Made by a program: the position numbers and the translations under genes. A stretch of DNA of 64,000 nt from Collinsella sp. TF08-11AT (lineage in GTDB: Bacteria > Actinomycetota > Coriobacteriia > Coriobacteriales > Coriobacteriaceae), in assembly GCF_003437035.1 (NCBI RefSeq), contig NZ_QSRL01000001.1, forward strand, positions 403,107 to 467,106, read 5' to 3'. A model generated the notes under the pieces. It worked only from the letters and a program-made list of their open reading frames with translations, searched no databases and was not told the origin of the DNA. How positions within the stretch are numbered: position 1 is the first letter of the stretch; each line of letters opens with the position of its first letter. Shown one piece after another: positions 19,807 through 26,976 of this stretch.

Positions 19807-20259
19807 TTAGAACGGGATGTCCTCATCGTAGACGTCGACCGCGGGCGGCGTAGCCACCGGTGCGGCAGGACGTGCTGCGGGCGCGGGAGCTGCGGGGGCG
19901 TAACCGCCCTGGTCGTAGCCACCCTGGCCACCACGGGAGCTCATAAACTCGATCTCATCGACGATGACCTCAAGCTTGCTCCGGCGCTGGCCGTCGCGCT
20001 CCCAAGAGCTGTAGCGCAGCTTGCCCTCGATCGCGACCTTGTTTCCCTTTGCCAGGAAACGGCTCACGGCCTCGGCGCGGGTGCCGAACATGGTGCAGTC
20101 GACAAAGTTGGGATAGTCCTCCCACTCGCCAGTCTGCGCGTTGCGGCGACGATCGTTCACGGCGACGCCAAAGGACAGAACCTGGGTTCCGCCGGCGGTG
20201 GCGCGCAGCTCGGGATCGCGGGTGAGGTTACCGGTGATGTTCACTCGATTGATGCTCAT
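19807..20259 (-). CDS. ssb: Single-stranded DNA-binding protein
   Basis: SSB coats single-stranded DNA during replication and repair and recruits partner enzymes through its C-terminus. The OB-fold starts INRVNITGNLTRDPELR and includes FGVAVNDRR. A Gly/Pro/Ala-rich linker then leads to the tail VYDEDIPF, which matches the conserved protein-docking tip. At 150 residues it is of normal length. Its place between rpsF and rpsR is the classic operon. Confidence 0.96.
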   Translation of the reverse strand: MSINRVNITGNLTRDPELRATAGGTQVLSFGVAVNDRRRNAQTGEWEDYPNFVDCTMFGTRAEAVSRFLAKGNKVAIEGKLRYSSWERDGQRRSKLEVIVDEIEFMSSRGGQGGYDQGGYAPAAPAPAARPAAPVATPPAVDVYDEDIPF

Positions 20260-20307
20260 AACTCACTACTTCCTCTTGGGGCACAAGCCCAGTCCAAAAC
20301 GACAGTC

Positions 20308-20601
20308 TTACTCCTGGTCGTCGCGACGGACGATCATGTGGCGGACCACAGCGTCGGTGATGCGCAGGACGCGATCAAGCTCGGCGATCTGGGTAGGATC
20401 TGCGTGGAAGTTGATGAGGGTGTAGTCACCATCGGTGAGGTCGTTGATCTCGTAGGCGAGCTTGCGCTTGCCCCACTCGTCAACGGAGTCGACCTTGCCA
20501 GCGCCCTCAGCGATCGTGGTATCGATACGCTTCATAACAGCGAGACGAGTCTCGGGGTCGAGCGACGGGTCAACAAAGAACAGCAGTTCATAAGCCTTCA
20601 T
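20308..20601 (-). CDS. rpsF: Ribosomal protein bS6
   Basis: The 97-residue protein begins MKAYELLFFVDPSL and contains GKRKLAYEINDLTDGDYTL, both typical of bS6, which pairs with bS18 in the small subunit. AGGAGGTGA lies seven bases before the ATG at 20601, so the longer frame to 20622 is rejected. It heads the rpsF-ssb-rpsR-rplI operon. Confidence 0.96.
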   Translation of the reverse strand: MKAYELLFFVDPSLDPETRLAVMKRIDTTIAEGAGKVDSVDEWGKRKLAYEINDLTDGDYTLINFHADPTQIAELDRVLRITDAVVRHMIVRRDDQE

Positions 20602-21062
20602 ATTGTCACCTCCTCTGGGCAAATGTGGCTTCAGGTCGTGAAGGTGCGCCTGAAGCAGGAAAAGACTTGGTAATAATATCTTTCAACCTCCTAGGCTGCA
20701 AGAATATGCAGCTACAACCTCATGACCTCCACATATGTCCATGCTCACACGGCACTTCATGCGCATTCCAACCAAATGCTGACCAAATGCTTGACGGATC
20801 TGTGTTCAAGATACGGTGCCGTGGGGACAAGTTGAGCCAAGCCGCAGGTCAGCGGGCACAAGGCTGTGGTCGCAAAATGCATACCAGTGGCCCACAGCAC
20901 CACCCAAAGATTTTTAAATTCATTGCCAAGTCGCTTATGAATACCCTTTTTTGAACAATTGAGTTGATCAACCACGCTGGTCGGAAGCCGTTTTTTGGGA
21001 CCTCAAGCCCCACTGCAGCGCCAAGCACGGCCAAGCGTTTTAAAAAATGCCAACTTTTCTGT
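20602..21062. other. Non-coding region upstream of rpsF and the tRNA-Ser genes
   Basis: No gene is supported. The small open frames here have no ribosome-binding site and no recognisable protein pattern. The region should hold the leftward rpsF promoter, possibly with a leader for bS6-bS18 autoregulation, but no clear -35/-10 pair or known leader fold was identified by eye. Confidence 0.45.
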
Positions 21063-21090
21063 TTGCACTTTGCGATTCCTCGTGTATACT
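21063..21090 (+). promoter_or_regulatory. Promoter of tRNA-Ser(GGA)
   Basis: TTGCAC (21063-21068) and TATACT (21085-21090) are separated by 16 bases and end 16 bases before the tRNA, a good sigma-70-type promoter. Confidence 0.7.
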
Positions 21091-21106
21091 GACTTTCGCA
21101 TTTAAC

Positions 21107-21197
21107 GGAGAGTTGTCCGAGTGGCCGAAGGAGCACGATTGGAAATCGTGTAGGCGTCAAAAGCGTCTCCAGGGTTCAAATCCCTGACTCTCCGCCA
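21107..21197 (+). tRNA. tRNA-Ser (anticodon GGA)
   Basis: The 91-base cloverleaf has acceptor GGAGAGT paired to ACTCTCC, anticodon stem CACGA/TCGTG around loop TTGGAAA (anticodon GGA), a long variable arm as in all serine tRNAs, T-loop GTTCAAATC, discriminator G and an encoded CCA. Confidence 0.97.
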
Positions 21198-21206
21198 GTT
21201 AATTCC

Positions 21207-21236
21207 AAAGCAGGCCTTCGAGCCTGCTTTGTTTTT
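21207..21236 (+). terminator. Terminator after tRNA-Ser(GGA)
   Basis: AAAGCAGGC-CTTCGA-GCCTGCTTT followed by GTTTTT lies ten bases after the tRNA. Confidence 0.9.
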
Positions 21237-21245
21237 ACCCCACGC

Positions 21246-21336
21246 GGAGGGGTGGCAGAGTGGTTGAATGCGGCGGTCTCGAAAACCGTTTGGCCTGTAT
21301 AAGGTCACGAGGGTTCGAATCCCTCCTCCTCCGCCA
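21246..21336 (+). tRNA. tRNA-Ser (anticodon CGA)
   Basis: The 91-base cloverleaf has acceptor GGAGGGG with CTCCTCC, anticodon loop CTCGAAA (anticodon CGA), a long variable arm, T-loop GTTCGAATC and an encoded CCA. Its last 25 bases before CA recur in inverted orientation at 21401-21425. Confidence 0.97.
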
Positions 21337-21349
21337 TTTTGGTTGAGAA

Positions 21350-21374
21350 AGCTCCCGAAAACGGGGGCTTTTTT
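21350..21374 (+). terminator. Terminator after tRNA-Ser(CGA)
   Basis: GCTCCCG-AAAA-CGGGGGC followed by six Ts lies 14 bases after the tRNA. Confidence 0.92.
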
Positions 21375-21400
21375 GTTTAGAGTCCCTTACAAGCAAATAC

Positions 21401-21425
21401 GGCGGAGGAGGAGGGATTCGAACCC
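21401..21425 (-). repeat. Inverted copy of the tRNA-Ser(CGA) 3' end
   Basis: Positions 21401-21425 are the exact reverse complement of 21311-21335, the T-arm and acceptor 3' strand of tRNA-Ser(CGA): 25 of 25 bases match. The rest of the tRNA is absent, so this is a fragment and not a gene. Integrases commonly use such tRNA 3' ends as attachment sites. Confidence 0.85.
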
Positions 21426-21429
21426 GTCA

Positions 21430-21528
21430 GGACGCGGAGCGTAAAGAAAACGCGCCAGTGGCACGTTTTTAGCGCAGCGCGGTCGGCGCAAGCCGACCGA
21501 ATAAATTTTGAGCTCCGCTCAAAATTTG
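21430..21528. repeat. Pair of hairpins downstream of the tRNA-Ser fragment
   Basis: GGTCGGC-GCAA-GCCGACC (21481-21498) and AAATTTTGAGC-TCC-GCTCAAAATTT (21503-21527) are adjacent perfect stems in a gene-free stretch. A gene-free leader rich in short AACG/CGTT repeats comes before them. Their function is unknown. Confidence 0.6.
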
Positions 21529-21587
21529 GACATCCCTCCTCTTCAACCCACACCCCCATCACGTTCAATCCCAACCCAACATCCCAA

Positions 21588-21657
21588 ACATGTACATCAC
21601 CCTCCAAAGATGTCAAAAAATGTCGTTTTTGGAGGGTGGTGTACACGTTTGTATATG
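21588..21657 (+). repeat. Palindromic repeat upstream of the DUF559-like gene, copy A
   Basis: The arms ACATGTACATCACCCTCCAAA and its near complement TTTGGAGGGTGGTGTACACGT flank an inner ATGTC...ATGTC direct repeat; written in short blocks, ATGTACATCACCCTCC pairs with GGAGGGTGGTGTACAC. The reverse complement of copy B (22787-22855) matches this copy at most of its ~68 bases. The gene at 21756 begins about 100 bases further on. Confidence 0.75.
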
Positions 21658-21755
21658 ACACACGCCGTGCATGAGTCGGCTTACTCGCATTCGGTATATT
21701 TCCCCACCTCAACGGACATAAGAGTTGGGTATCGACTCAGAGCGAGAGGTCCCCA

Positions 21756-22763
21756 ATGGATACCCCTGTTCTCATTTCGCATAAAACTGCATGGCTCGTC
21801 CATCACGCGCCGCAAGGCCGGGTTCAAGCGGTCGCGCAACACGACTACCAGATAGGCGCAAGAGGTCTCTCCACCCAGCAACGCATCGCGCGCATACGAC
21901 AGGCCCTCACCGACTGCGGCATTCCGCCCGATATGTTCAAGACTATCGATATCTCCGTAGTGTTTGCTTTCGAGCGAATTCGCACCAACGGCGTCACTTG
22001 CCATGTTCTCGGCCAAAGCCTACCCTATGGCCATATTGACGAGCTTACGCCCGGCATCTTTATCACCGACGAAGCCTTCACCTTCGTGCTCGCCGCCGAG
22101 TGGATGGATAGAATCGAATACCTCGAGTATGGCTACGAAGTTTGCGGCGACTATCGCATGGGCCTTAATCCCTCTGACCCTTATACCGAGCAACCAGCAA
22201 CCACCTCCAAGGACGAAATTGTCGAACTGCTCGATCAACACCCTGGCAAACCCGGTGCCACACGCGCGCGACTCGCGCTCAGACATGTCTACGACCACCC
22301 GGTCTCGCCTATGGAGGCTGCATCGGCAATCGCACTTTCACTTCCAACAAGCGAAGGCGGCGTTGGCATTCGAGGCATCGAGCTCAACCGACCGCTCGAG
22401 ATCCCTCAACGTCTTTGGCATTGCACCAAAGCCCGAACACTCAAAATCGATGCCCTCATTACCTATAAGCGCAGAGAGCTCGGCATCGAATATAAGGGTG
22501 GCTTTCACGACGAGACTGGCCGTAAGGGAGCAGATGCGGAACGCGAAGCTGTGCTCGCCCAAATGGGTTATCGCATTGTCACACTCACCTCAGCGCAATT
22601 TGCCAGTCAACTCGCTTTTCACCGTGCCATGAACAATATCCGCGAAGCACTCGGTATGCCCCGCTGCACGGATGCCGAGTATCAGCGAAAGCAAAACGAA
22701 CTGCGAAAGGCACTTATCCGCAACTGGAAGGGCACGAAGGACATAGAGACGCCCTCCGAGTAA
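21756..22763 (+). CDS. DUF559/AbiEi-like protein with C-terminal PD-(D/E)XK nuclease fold
   Basis: The 335-residue protein has an N-terminal half of uncertain fold. A middle part with GKPGATRARLALRHV and SPMEAASAIALSLP follows. The C-terminal region (about residues 225-300) carries KIDALITY, then GIEYKGGFHD, ADAEREAVLAQMGYRIVTLT: the D, ExK and trailing Lys/Tyr pattern of Vsr/DUF559-type nucleases. Such multi-copy genes are common in actinobacteria, where they are often labelled AbiEi-like antitoxins or endonuclease-domain proteins, but their role is unproven. AGAGG lies six bases before the ATG. Inverted copies of one palindrome flank it on both sides, and no partner toxin gene is adjacent. 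Confidence 0.72.
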   Translation: MDTPVLISHKTAWLVHHAPQGRVQAVAQHDYQIGARGLSTQQRIARIRQALTDCGIPPDMFKTIDISVVFAFERIRTNGVTCHVLGQSLPYGHIDELTPGIFITDEAFTFVLAAEWMDRIEYLEYGYEVCGDYRMGLNPSDPYTEQPATTSKDEIVELLDQHPGKPGATRARLALRHVYDHPVSPMEAASAIALSLPTSEGGVGIRGIELNRPLEIPQRLWHCTKARTLKIDALITYKRRELGIEYKGGFHDETGRKGADAEREAVLAQMGYRIVTLTSAQFASQLAFHRAMNNIREALGMPRCTDAEYQRKQNELRKALIRNWKGTKDIETPSE

Positions 22764-22786
22764 CGTCGCCCGCTCGGCGCGCGCCA

Positions 22787-22855
22787 AAACATGTACATCA
22801 TCCGCCAAAAACGACATTTTTCGACATCTTTGGAGGCTGGTATACATGTTTGGAA
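22787..22855 (-). repeat. Palindromic repeat downstream of the DUF559-like gene, copy B
   Basis: It starts 24 bases after the stop codon. ATGTACATCATCCGCC pairs with GGAGGCTGGTATACAT around CGACAT-TTTT-CGACAT. Reverse-complemented, it aligns with copy A over about 68 bases, with the inner asymmetric loop conserved. The pair is therefore in true inverted orientation around the gene. Confidence 0.75.
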
Positions 22856-22966
22856 CCTATGACCGCACCCAACCCCTACCGTTTGCCGAGCAATAGGGTC
22901 GCAATCGCCGCCAACCATGTACTATGTACGGGCATTGTCCAAACCTGCAACTCAAAGGATTCCATC

Positions 22967-23656
22967 TTGCCCGCTGTCGCCGCTATGACCGTTACTTCAC
23001 ACGCTTCGGATGCCATGGTCGCTATCCCATTTTGGCTTGAGATGTTCGCTGTTGTCGCGGCATCAATCTCGGGCGTGTTGGTCGCGCGCGAGCATAAGCT
23101 TGACCTGGTGGGCGCGGTCGCACTCGCCGTGGTCTGCGGCCTGGGCGGTGGTCTTTTGCGCGATATGACACTCCAGGTCGGCAACGTCTACATCCTCAAC
23201 CAGCCAATGGCGCTGCCGCTTTCCATTGCCACGGCAGCCATCATCTATATTTTCCCGGCAATCGTCGACAAGCCCGAAAAACTCATTCCCCTGCTCGACA
23301 TCATCTCGGTCGGCATCTACGCCGCCACTGGAGCAGACAAGGCGCTGGTCTACGGCTTTGCGCCGGCGGTGTGCATCATGATGGGCTTTTTCACCGCGGT
23401 GGGCGGCGGCATGTTGCGCGATGGCTTTATGGGCGTGGTTCCGGGCATTTTCCAACGTACTAACTTTTATGCCATCGCCGCCATCGCCGGATCGACAAGC
23501 TATGTGTGTCTCGTTATGAGCGGCATTATGAGCAATGTCGCCGCGCTGGTCGTATGCGTTGTCGTGACCATGGGTCTGCGCTGGCTCTCGCTGCGCTTTG
23601 ACATCAAAAGCCCCACCGAAGAGGACATCGCGCGCTTTTTGCACCACAAAAAGTAG
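22967..23656 (+). CDS. TRIC/UPF0126-family membrane protein (cation channel type)
   Basis: The 229-residue protein has seven hydrophobic segments in two similar halves. Each half has the family's Gly-Gly-Arg-Asp motif: GLGGGLLRDM (about residue 60) and GGGMLRDGF (about residue 145). Bacterial relatives (YicG type) are trimeric channels or transporters for small cations or amino acids; the substrate is unknown. The start is placed at a TTG because AAAGGA lies seven bases before it. An ATG at 22985 without a ribosome-binding site is the alternative. It lies just after palindrome copy B. Confidence 0.8.
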   Translation: MPAVAAMTVTSHASDAMVAIPFWLEMFAVVAASISGVLVAREHKLDLVGAVALAVVCGLGGGLLRDMTLQVGNVYILNQPMALPLSIATAAIIYIFPAIVDKPEKLIPLLDIISVGIYAATGADKALVYGFAPAVCIMMGFFTAVGGGMLRDGFMGVVPGIFQRTNFYAIAAIAGSTSYVCLVMSGIMSNVAALVVCVVVTMGLRWLSLRFDIKSPTEEDIARFLHHKK

Positions 23657-23762
23657 ATTGCGCGGGCTCATCCTTCGAAATGCAACCGAGAGGTTCTTTT
23701 AGAGCGCCCACGCGTTGGGTACCCTGTTAGGTGCATATCGAGCATCTGACGAAGGATTCACT

Positions 23763-24908
23763 ATGCCCCACAATCAATTCCCGTCGACCCAGCGCCGTAA
23801 AGCGTGGGGCCGCATCACCATCCTATTTGCACTCATCGTACTGGCGGTCATCGCGCTTCCCACGGCGTCGTTCGCCGGCACGGACACCGCAGGCAACGTA
23901 CTTGCGACCGACAATGACGCCAATCCGTCCGGCGTCGAAGGTGACCTGTACTGGGCAGGTCAGAGCCTCAACCTGGACGACACCTCCATCGACCGCGATA
24001 TCATCGCCGCGGGCGATACCCTCTCAATTCGCGACTGCACGGTGGGCGGCGCCGTTCGTCTTGCGGCGCGCACCATCGACATTGCCAAGACCACGGTTGA
24101 TGGCAGCGTCACGGTCGTCGGTCAGCATGTCGTGCTCAATTCCGACAGCACCGCCAGCTGCTTCTATGCGATAGGCGAGACGGTTGCCCTGCGCGGCTCT
24201 ACCAAGTCGGCAGCGCTCGCGGGCGATACGGTGACCATCGATGGCACCGTCGAGGGCGATGTCGAGGTCTGGGCCGACAAGCTCATCCTGGGCAAGAACG
24301 CCCACATCACCGGCACCGTGAACGCCCATGTTTCCGAGGACCCCGAGCGCGCCGCGGGAGCCGAGGTCGGCGCGCTCAAGATCGACCGCACCGAGAACGA
24401 GGATACTTCCACCGCTAACGATGTCATCGGCGGCATCGTCGCCGCGGCGCTCTCGACCTGCTTTGTCGCCCTGCTGCTCGAGCTCGTCTTTCCGCGTGCG
24501 ACTGCCAGTGCCGCCGGCATGCTCCACCAGCGCCCCACGCCCCTGTGGGTGAGTGGTCTTCTGGGCACGGTCGCTATCGTCCCCGCCGTCCTACTGCTGA
24601 TTATCTCGATTGCCGGTCTGTCACTTGCCGGAACCCTCTTGTGCGGCGTTATCGGCATCGCGTTGGTGTCGAGCGCCTTTGCGGGATGCGCGATCGCCCG
24701 CATGGTCGGACACAACCAGAACCGCTACGCCATGGCAGCCGTGGGTGGCATCGCCGCGGGCGCGCTTACGGCTATCCCCCTCGTAGGTGATTTCATCAGC
24801 GGCGTAGCCTTCGTCTTTACACTCGGCTACATCATCCAAATCATCTGGCGCAACGCCCACCTCAAGCCGCAGCAGGCGGCTAACACGCCGGGACTCCCCA
24901 CCGCTTAG
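23763..24908 (+). CDS. Polymer-forming (bactofilin-like) membrane protein
   Basis: The 381-residue protein begins with a membrane or signal segment (about residues 16-38). A beta-helix-like domain then repeats short hydrophobic steps (DLYWAGQSLNLDD, GGAVRLAARTIDIAKTTVDGSV as short units, AGDTVTIDGTVEGDVEVWADKL), resembling bactofilin and other polymer-forming domains. The C-terminal third has four hydrophobic helices. It may build a surface or membrane-linked scaffold. GAAGGA six bases before the ATG fixes the start, and an upstream frame from 23715 is rejected. It ends at a tandem hairpin repeat. Confidence 0.7.
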   Translation: MPHNQFPSTQRRKAWGRITILFALIVLAVIALPTASFAGTDTAGNVLATDNDANPSGVEGDLYWAGQSLNLDDTSIDRDIIAAGDTLSIRDCTVGGAVRLAARTIDIAKTTVDGSVTVVGQHVVLNSDSTASCFYAIGETVALRGSTKSAALAGDTVTIDGTVEGDVEVWADKLILGKNAHITGTVNAHVSEDPERAAGAEVGALKIDRTENEDTSTANDVIGGIVAAALSTCFVALLLELVFPRATASAAGMLHQRPTPLWVSGLLGTVAIVPAVLLLIISIAGLSLAGTLLCGVIGIALVSSAFAGCAIARMVGHNQNRYAMAAVGGIAAGALTAIPLVGDFISGVAFVFTLGYIIQIIWRNAHLKPQQAANTPGLPTA

Positions 24909-24914
24909 CCGCTA

Positions 24915-24974
24915 ACCACCACAAAGGGGACAGGCACCTTTGTGGTGGTGCAAAGGGGTCAGGTTACTTTGCAC
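24915..24974. repeat. Two tandem REP-like hairpins
   Basis: ACCACCACAAAGG...CCTTTGTGGTGGT (24915-24949) is followed directly by GTGCAAAG...CTTTGCAC (24948-24974), each with a GGGGACAGG or GGGTCAGG loop. These loops look like the AAAGGGGACAG-type repeats linked in other genomes to REP-associated transposases. No transposase is present here. Confidence 0.6.
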
Positions 24975-24983
24975 CAACAAACG

Positions 24984-25026
24984 AAGCGGGGCACCCGATC
25001 ACATTCGACCGGATGCCCCGCTTTTT
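24984..25026. terminator. Bidirectional terminator between converging genes
   Basis: AAGCGGGGCA...TGCCCCGCTT is a strong stem. A T-run follows on the plus strand and a T-rich stretch on the minus strand, so it can end both the polymer-forming gene and the pilus operon. Confidence 0.85.
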
Positions 25027-25057
25027 CATGTCTCGTGTTGATATTCGAGGCGAACGA

Positions 25058-26851
25058 TTACTCCTCAGAACCGTCATCGCGCTTACGGCTACGAATGAGA
25101 TGCGCCACACCAATGCACAGCACCGCGCCACCAGCAATCCAAGTGAAGGTCACGCCGTTGAGACCGGTCAGCGGGAGGTTGGAACCCTTCTTGTTCCTGA
25201 CGATAAGGGTGACGGTGCCGCCGTCGACTGACGGGGTAACCCAAGTGGGGCGATTCGTTCCCGCGGTTACGTTCAGCGTATTCGGAGCGGCGTTTTCAGA
25301 GAGCGTCTCGCCCTCGAGTTCACCAAGGCCTTCGGCGGTAATGGTGAAGGTAAAGTCGTCCAACGTGTTGTAGCCAGGGTTGCTGCCCTCGACCTCGTGC
25401 ACCGTGTAGGTACCGGCATCGAGGCCCGTTACGCTGATCTCACCATTCCCATTGGTCTTAAACTTGTGTTCAGTAACGCCAAGCGAACCGTTCTCCTGAA
25501 CAAACTGCGTGCCCGCAGTGCCAGATTCAAGTTCATCGGCGCCCGTGGCCTTGATAGTAAACTCAACGTCCTTGAGCTTCTTGTTGTTGTCGTCAAAGTC
25601 CTCTTTGACAAGCTGGAGCGCGTAGGTGTAATCGCGAACGGTGTCGGGCACAGACTCACCCTTTCCTCCGCTCATGGGATTGTTGGAATAGATGAGCTTA
25701 ACTTCGTTGTCGTTACCTCTGCCGCCAACGGTAACCTTCTCAGTCTTCGCGGGATTGAGTTTTGCGGTGTAAGTGACGACGACCTTGGAGTCCTTAGTAA
25801 TGCCAATAGCAGAGGAGCCGCCTTTGGCGGTCACAGTCTTCAGATCATCAAACTTAATCGTCAGAAGATTATTGTTTTCAGTCGTATTGTAATTAACCGC
25901 GCCAACAGGAAGTTGAACCTCAGTTCCGGTCGTATCGTGGTCATTCGCATAAACCGTAACATTGACCGACTTTTCGTCGGCAATTAGACCGGCAGAGAGT
26001 TCGTCGTGGAACTCGTAGTAATAGGTGTCGAACGAGGCAACATTTTCGGCAACGGTGCCGGTCAGCTGATAGTGAACAACCTGGCCAACCTGAGAATCAG
26101 CCTTGTCGGCCCAATCGCTACTGGGCTTGTCGTCTTTAATCTTCTTTGTAACCGTAGGAATGCCAATCTTCTCCTCAACCTCGACGGCGCCACCACCCAC
26201 GGCAGCGAAGATCGGCGAGGTGCCTGTCTGCCTTTTGTTGGAATAGTTGTTCTCCGTACCGATAGAACTATCGTCCGTCAGGAAGAGATAATAGCCAGAG
26301 TTCTCAAAAGAAACCGAGTCATCCGCGGCGAAAGCAGCGCTAGTGGCCCCCTTTGGCTTGGTGGGTGTAGTGTCCTTGAGCAAGTCGGCAATCTTATCGA
26401 GCAGATCGCCATTGTTCACGACCCCAGAAGCACTCTGGAGATTTGCGGCCATCCACTCGGCGACATCCTGTGCGGTGGGATTTTCAGTGGGAAGTTTCGG
26501 ATCAGTGGAGTCATAGCCAGTGCTGCCCTGAATAGCAGCAATAATGGCGTTCCGAGTGTCAGGTGTCACATTGGCGCCCCATTCGACATCAGAAGCGACC
26601 TTGTTGCCTGAGCCAGCTCCATCAACCACCTTGGCTTTAAAAATCTGATAGGCAACAAACTGAGTCTTTTTGTTCTGGTTCGTGGCATCCGTATTTTTTG
26701 CATTTTGCCTGATGGTAATGCTATTGGCCTCAGTCGTCGCGCCTTCAACAGCAAACGCCATGCTCACGGGCGCCATAACTCCACCGAAGCTCAACGCTGC
26801 AGTAAGTCCGGCGGTTACTACCAGGCGGGCGATGTTCTTGGTTGTCTTCAT
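25058..26851 (-). CDS. Major-pilin-type LPXTG surface protein
   Basis: The 597-residue protein has a signal peptide (about residues 1-34, ending MAFAVEG). A long body of Ig-like pilin domains follows, including GIPTVTKKIKDD near the middle and the E-box YTVHEVEGSNPGY that fits an isopeptide-forming domain. It ends in the sorting signal LPLTG plus a membrane segment and RSRKRDD. Sortase would link it to other pilins or to the wall. It is the last gene of the pilus operon and is preceded by a G11/C11 tract at 26962-26972. AAAGAGGA lies six bases before the ATG. A backbone role is inferred from order and size. Confidence 0.85.
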   Translation of the reverse strand: MKTTKNIARLVVTAGLTAALSFGGVMAPVSMAFAVEGATTEANSITIRQNAKNTDATNQNKKTQFVAYQIFKAKVVDGAGSGNKVASDVEWGANVTPDTRNAIIAAIQGSTGYDSTDPKLPTENPTAQDVAEWMAANLQSASGVVNNGDLLDKIADLLKDTTPTKPKGATSAAFAADDSVSFENSGYYLFLTDDSSIGTENNYSNKRQTGTSPIFAAVGGGAVEVEEKIGIPTVTKKIKDDKPSSDWADKADSQVGQVVHYQLTGTVAENVASFDTYYYEFHDELSAGLIADEKSVNVTVYANDHDTTGTEVQLPVGAVNYNTTENNNLLTIKFDDLKTVTAKGGSSAIGITKDSKVVVTYTAKLNPAKTEKVTVGGRGNDNEVKLIYSNNPMSGGKGESVPDTVRDYTYALQLVKEDFDDNNKKLKDVEFTIKATGADELESGTAGTQFVQENGSLGVTEHKFKTNGNGEISVTGLDAGTYTVHEVEGSNPGYNTLDDFTFTITAEGLGELEGETLSENAAPNTLNVTAGTNRPTWVTPSVDGGTVTLIVRNKKGSNLPLTGLNGVTFTWIAGGAVLCIGVAHLIRSRKRDDGSEE

Positions 26852-26961
26852 GTTTGGTCCTCTTTCTTGGAGGGTTCTCTAGTAACTTTTTCAAAACCAA
26901 TGATCATCAGGTCGGTAGGCCTGCGCGCCACTCGTTACGGAGGCAGTACACCATTGAGCAA

Positions 26962-26972
26962 GGGGGGGGGGG
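26962..26972. repeat. Homopolymer tract of 11 G (11 C on the coding strand)
   Basis: Eleven identical bases lie five bases after the stop codon of the second pilin gene and 110 bases before the start of the major pilin gene. Such tracts slip during replication, so length may vary between cells and alter transcription or read-through into the downstream gene. Confidence 0.8.
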
Positions 26973-26976
26973 ACAA

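Noticed and set aside
18898-20673. 591-codon plus-strand frame over rplI to rpsF
   Set aside because: It is antisense to four real ribosomal/ssb genes, so it is a shadow frame.
21401-21425. A third tRNA-Ser gene
   Set aside because: Only the T-arm and acceptor 3' strand are present. There is no anticodon arm, so it is a fragment.
24915-24974. An insertion sequence at the tandem hairpins
   Set aside because: No transposase or target duplication is visible in the flanking 300 bases.
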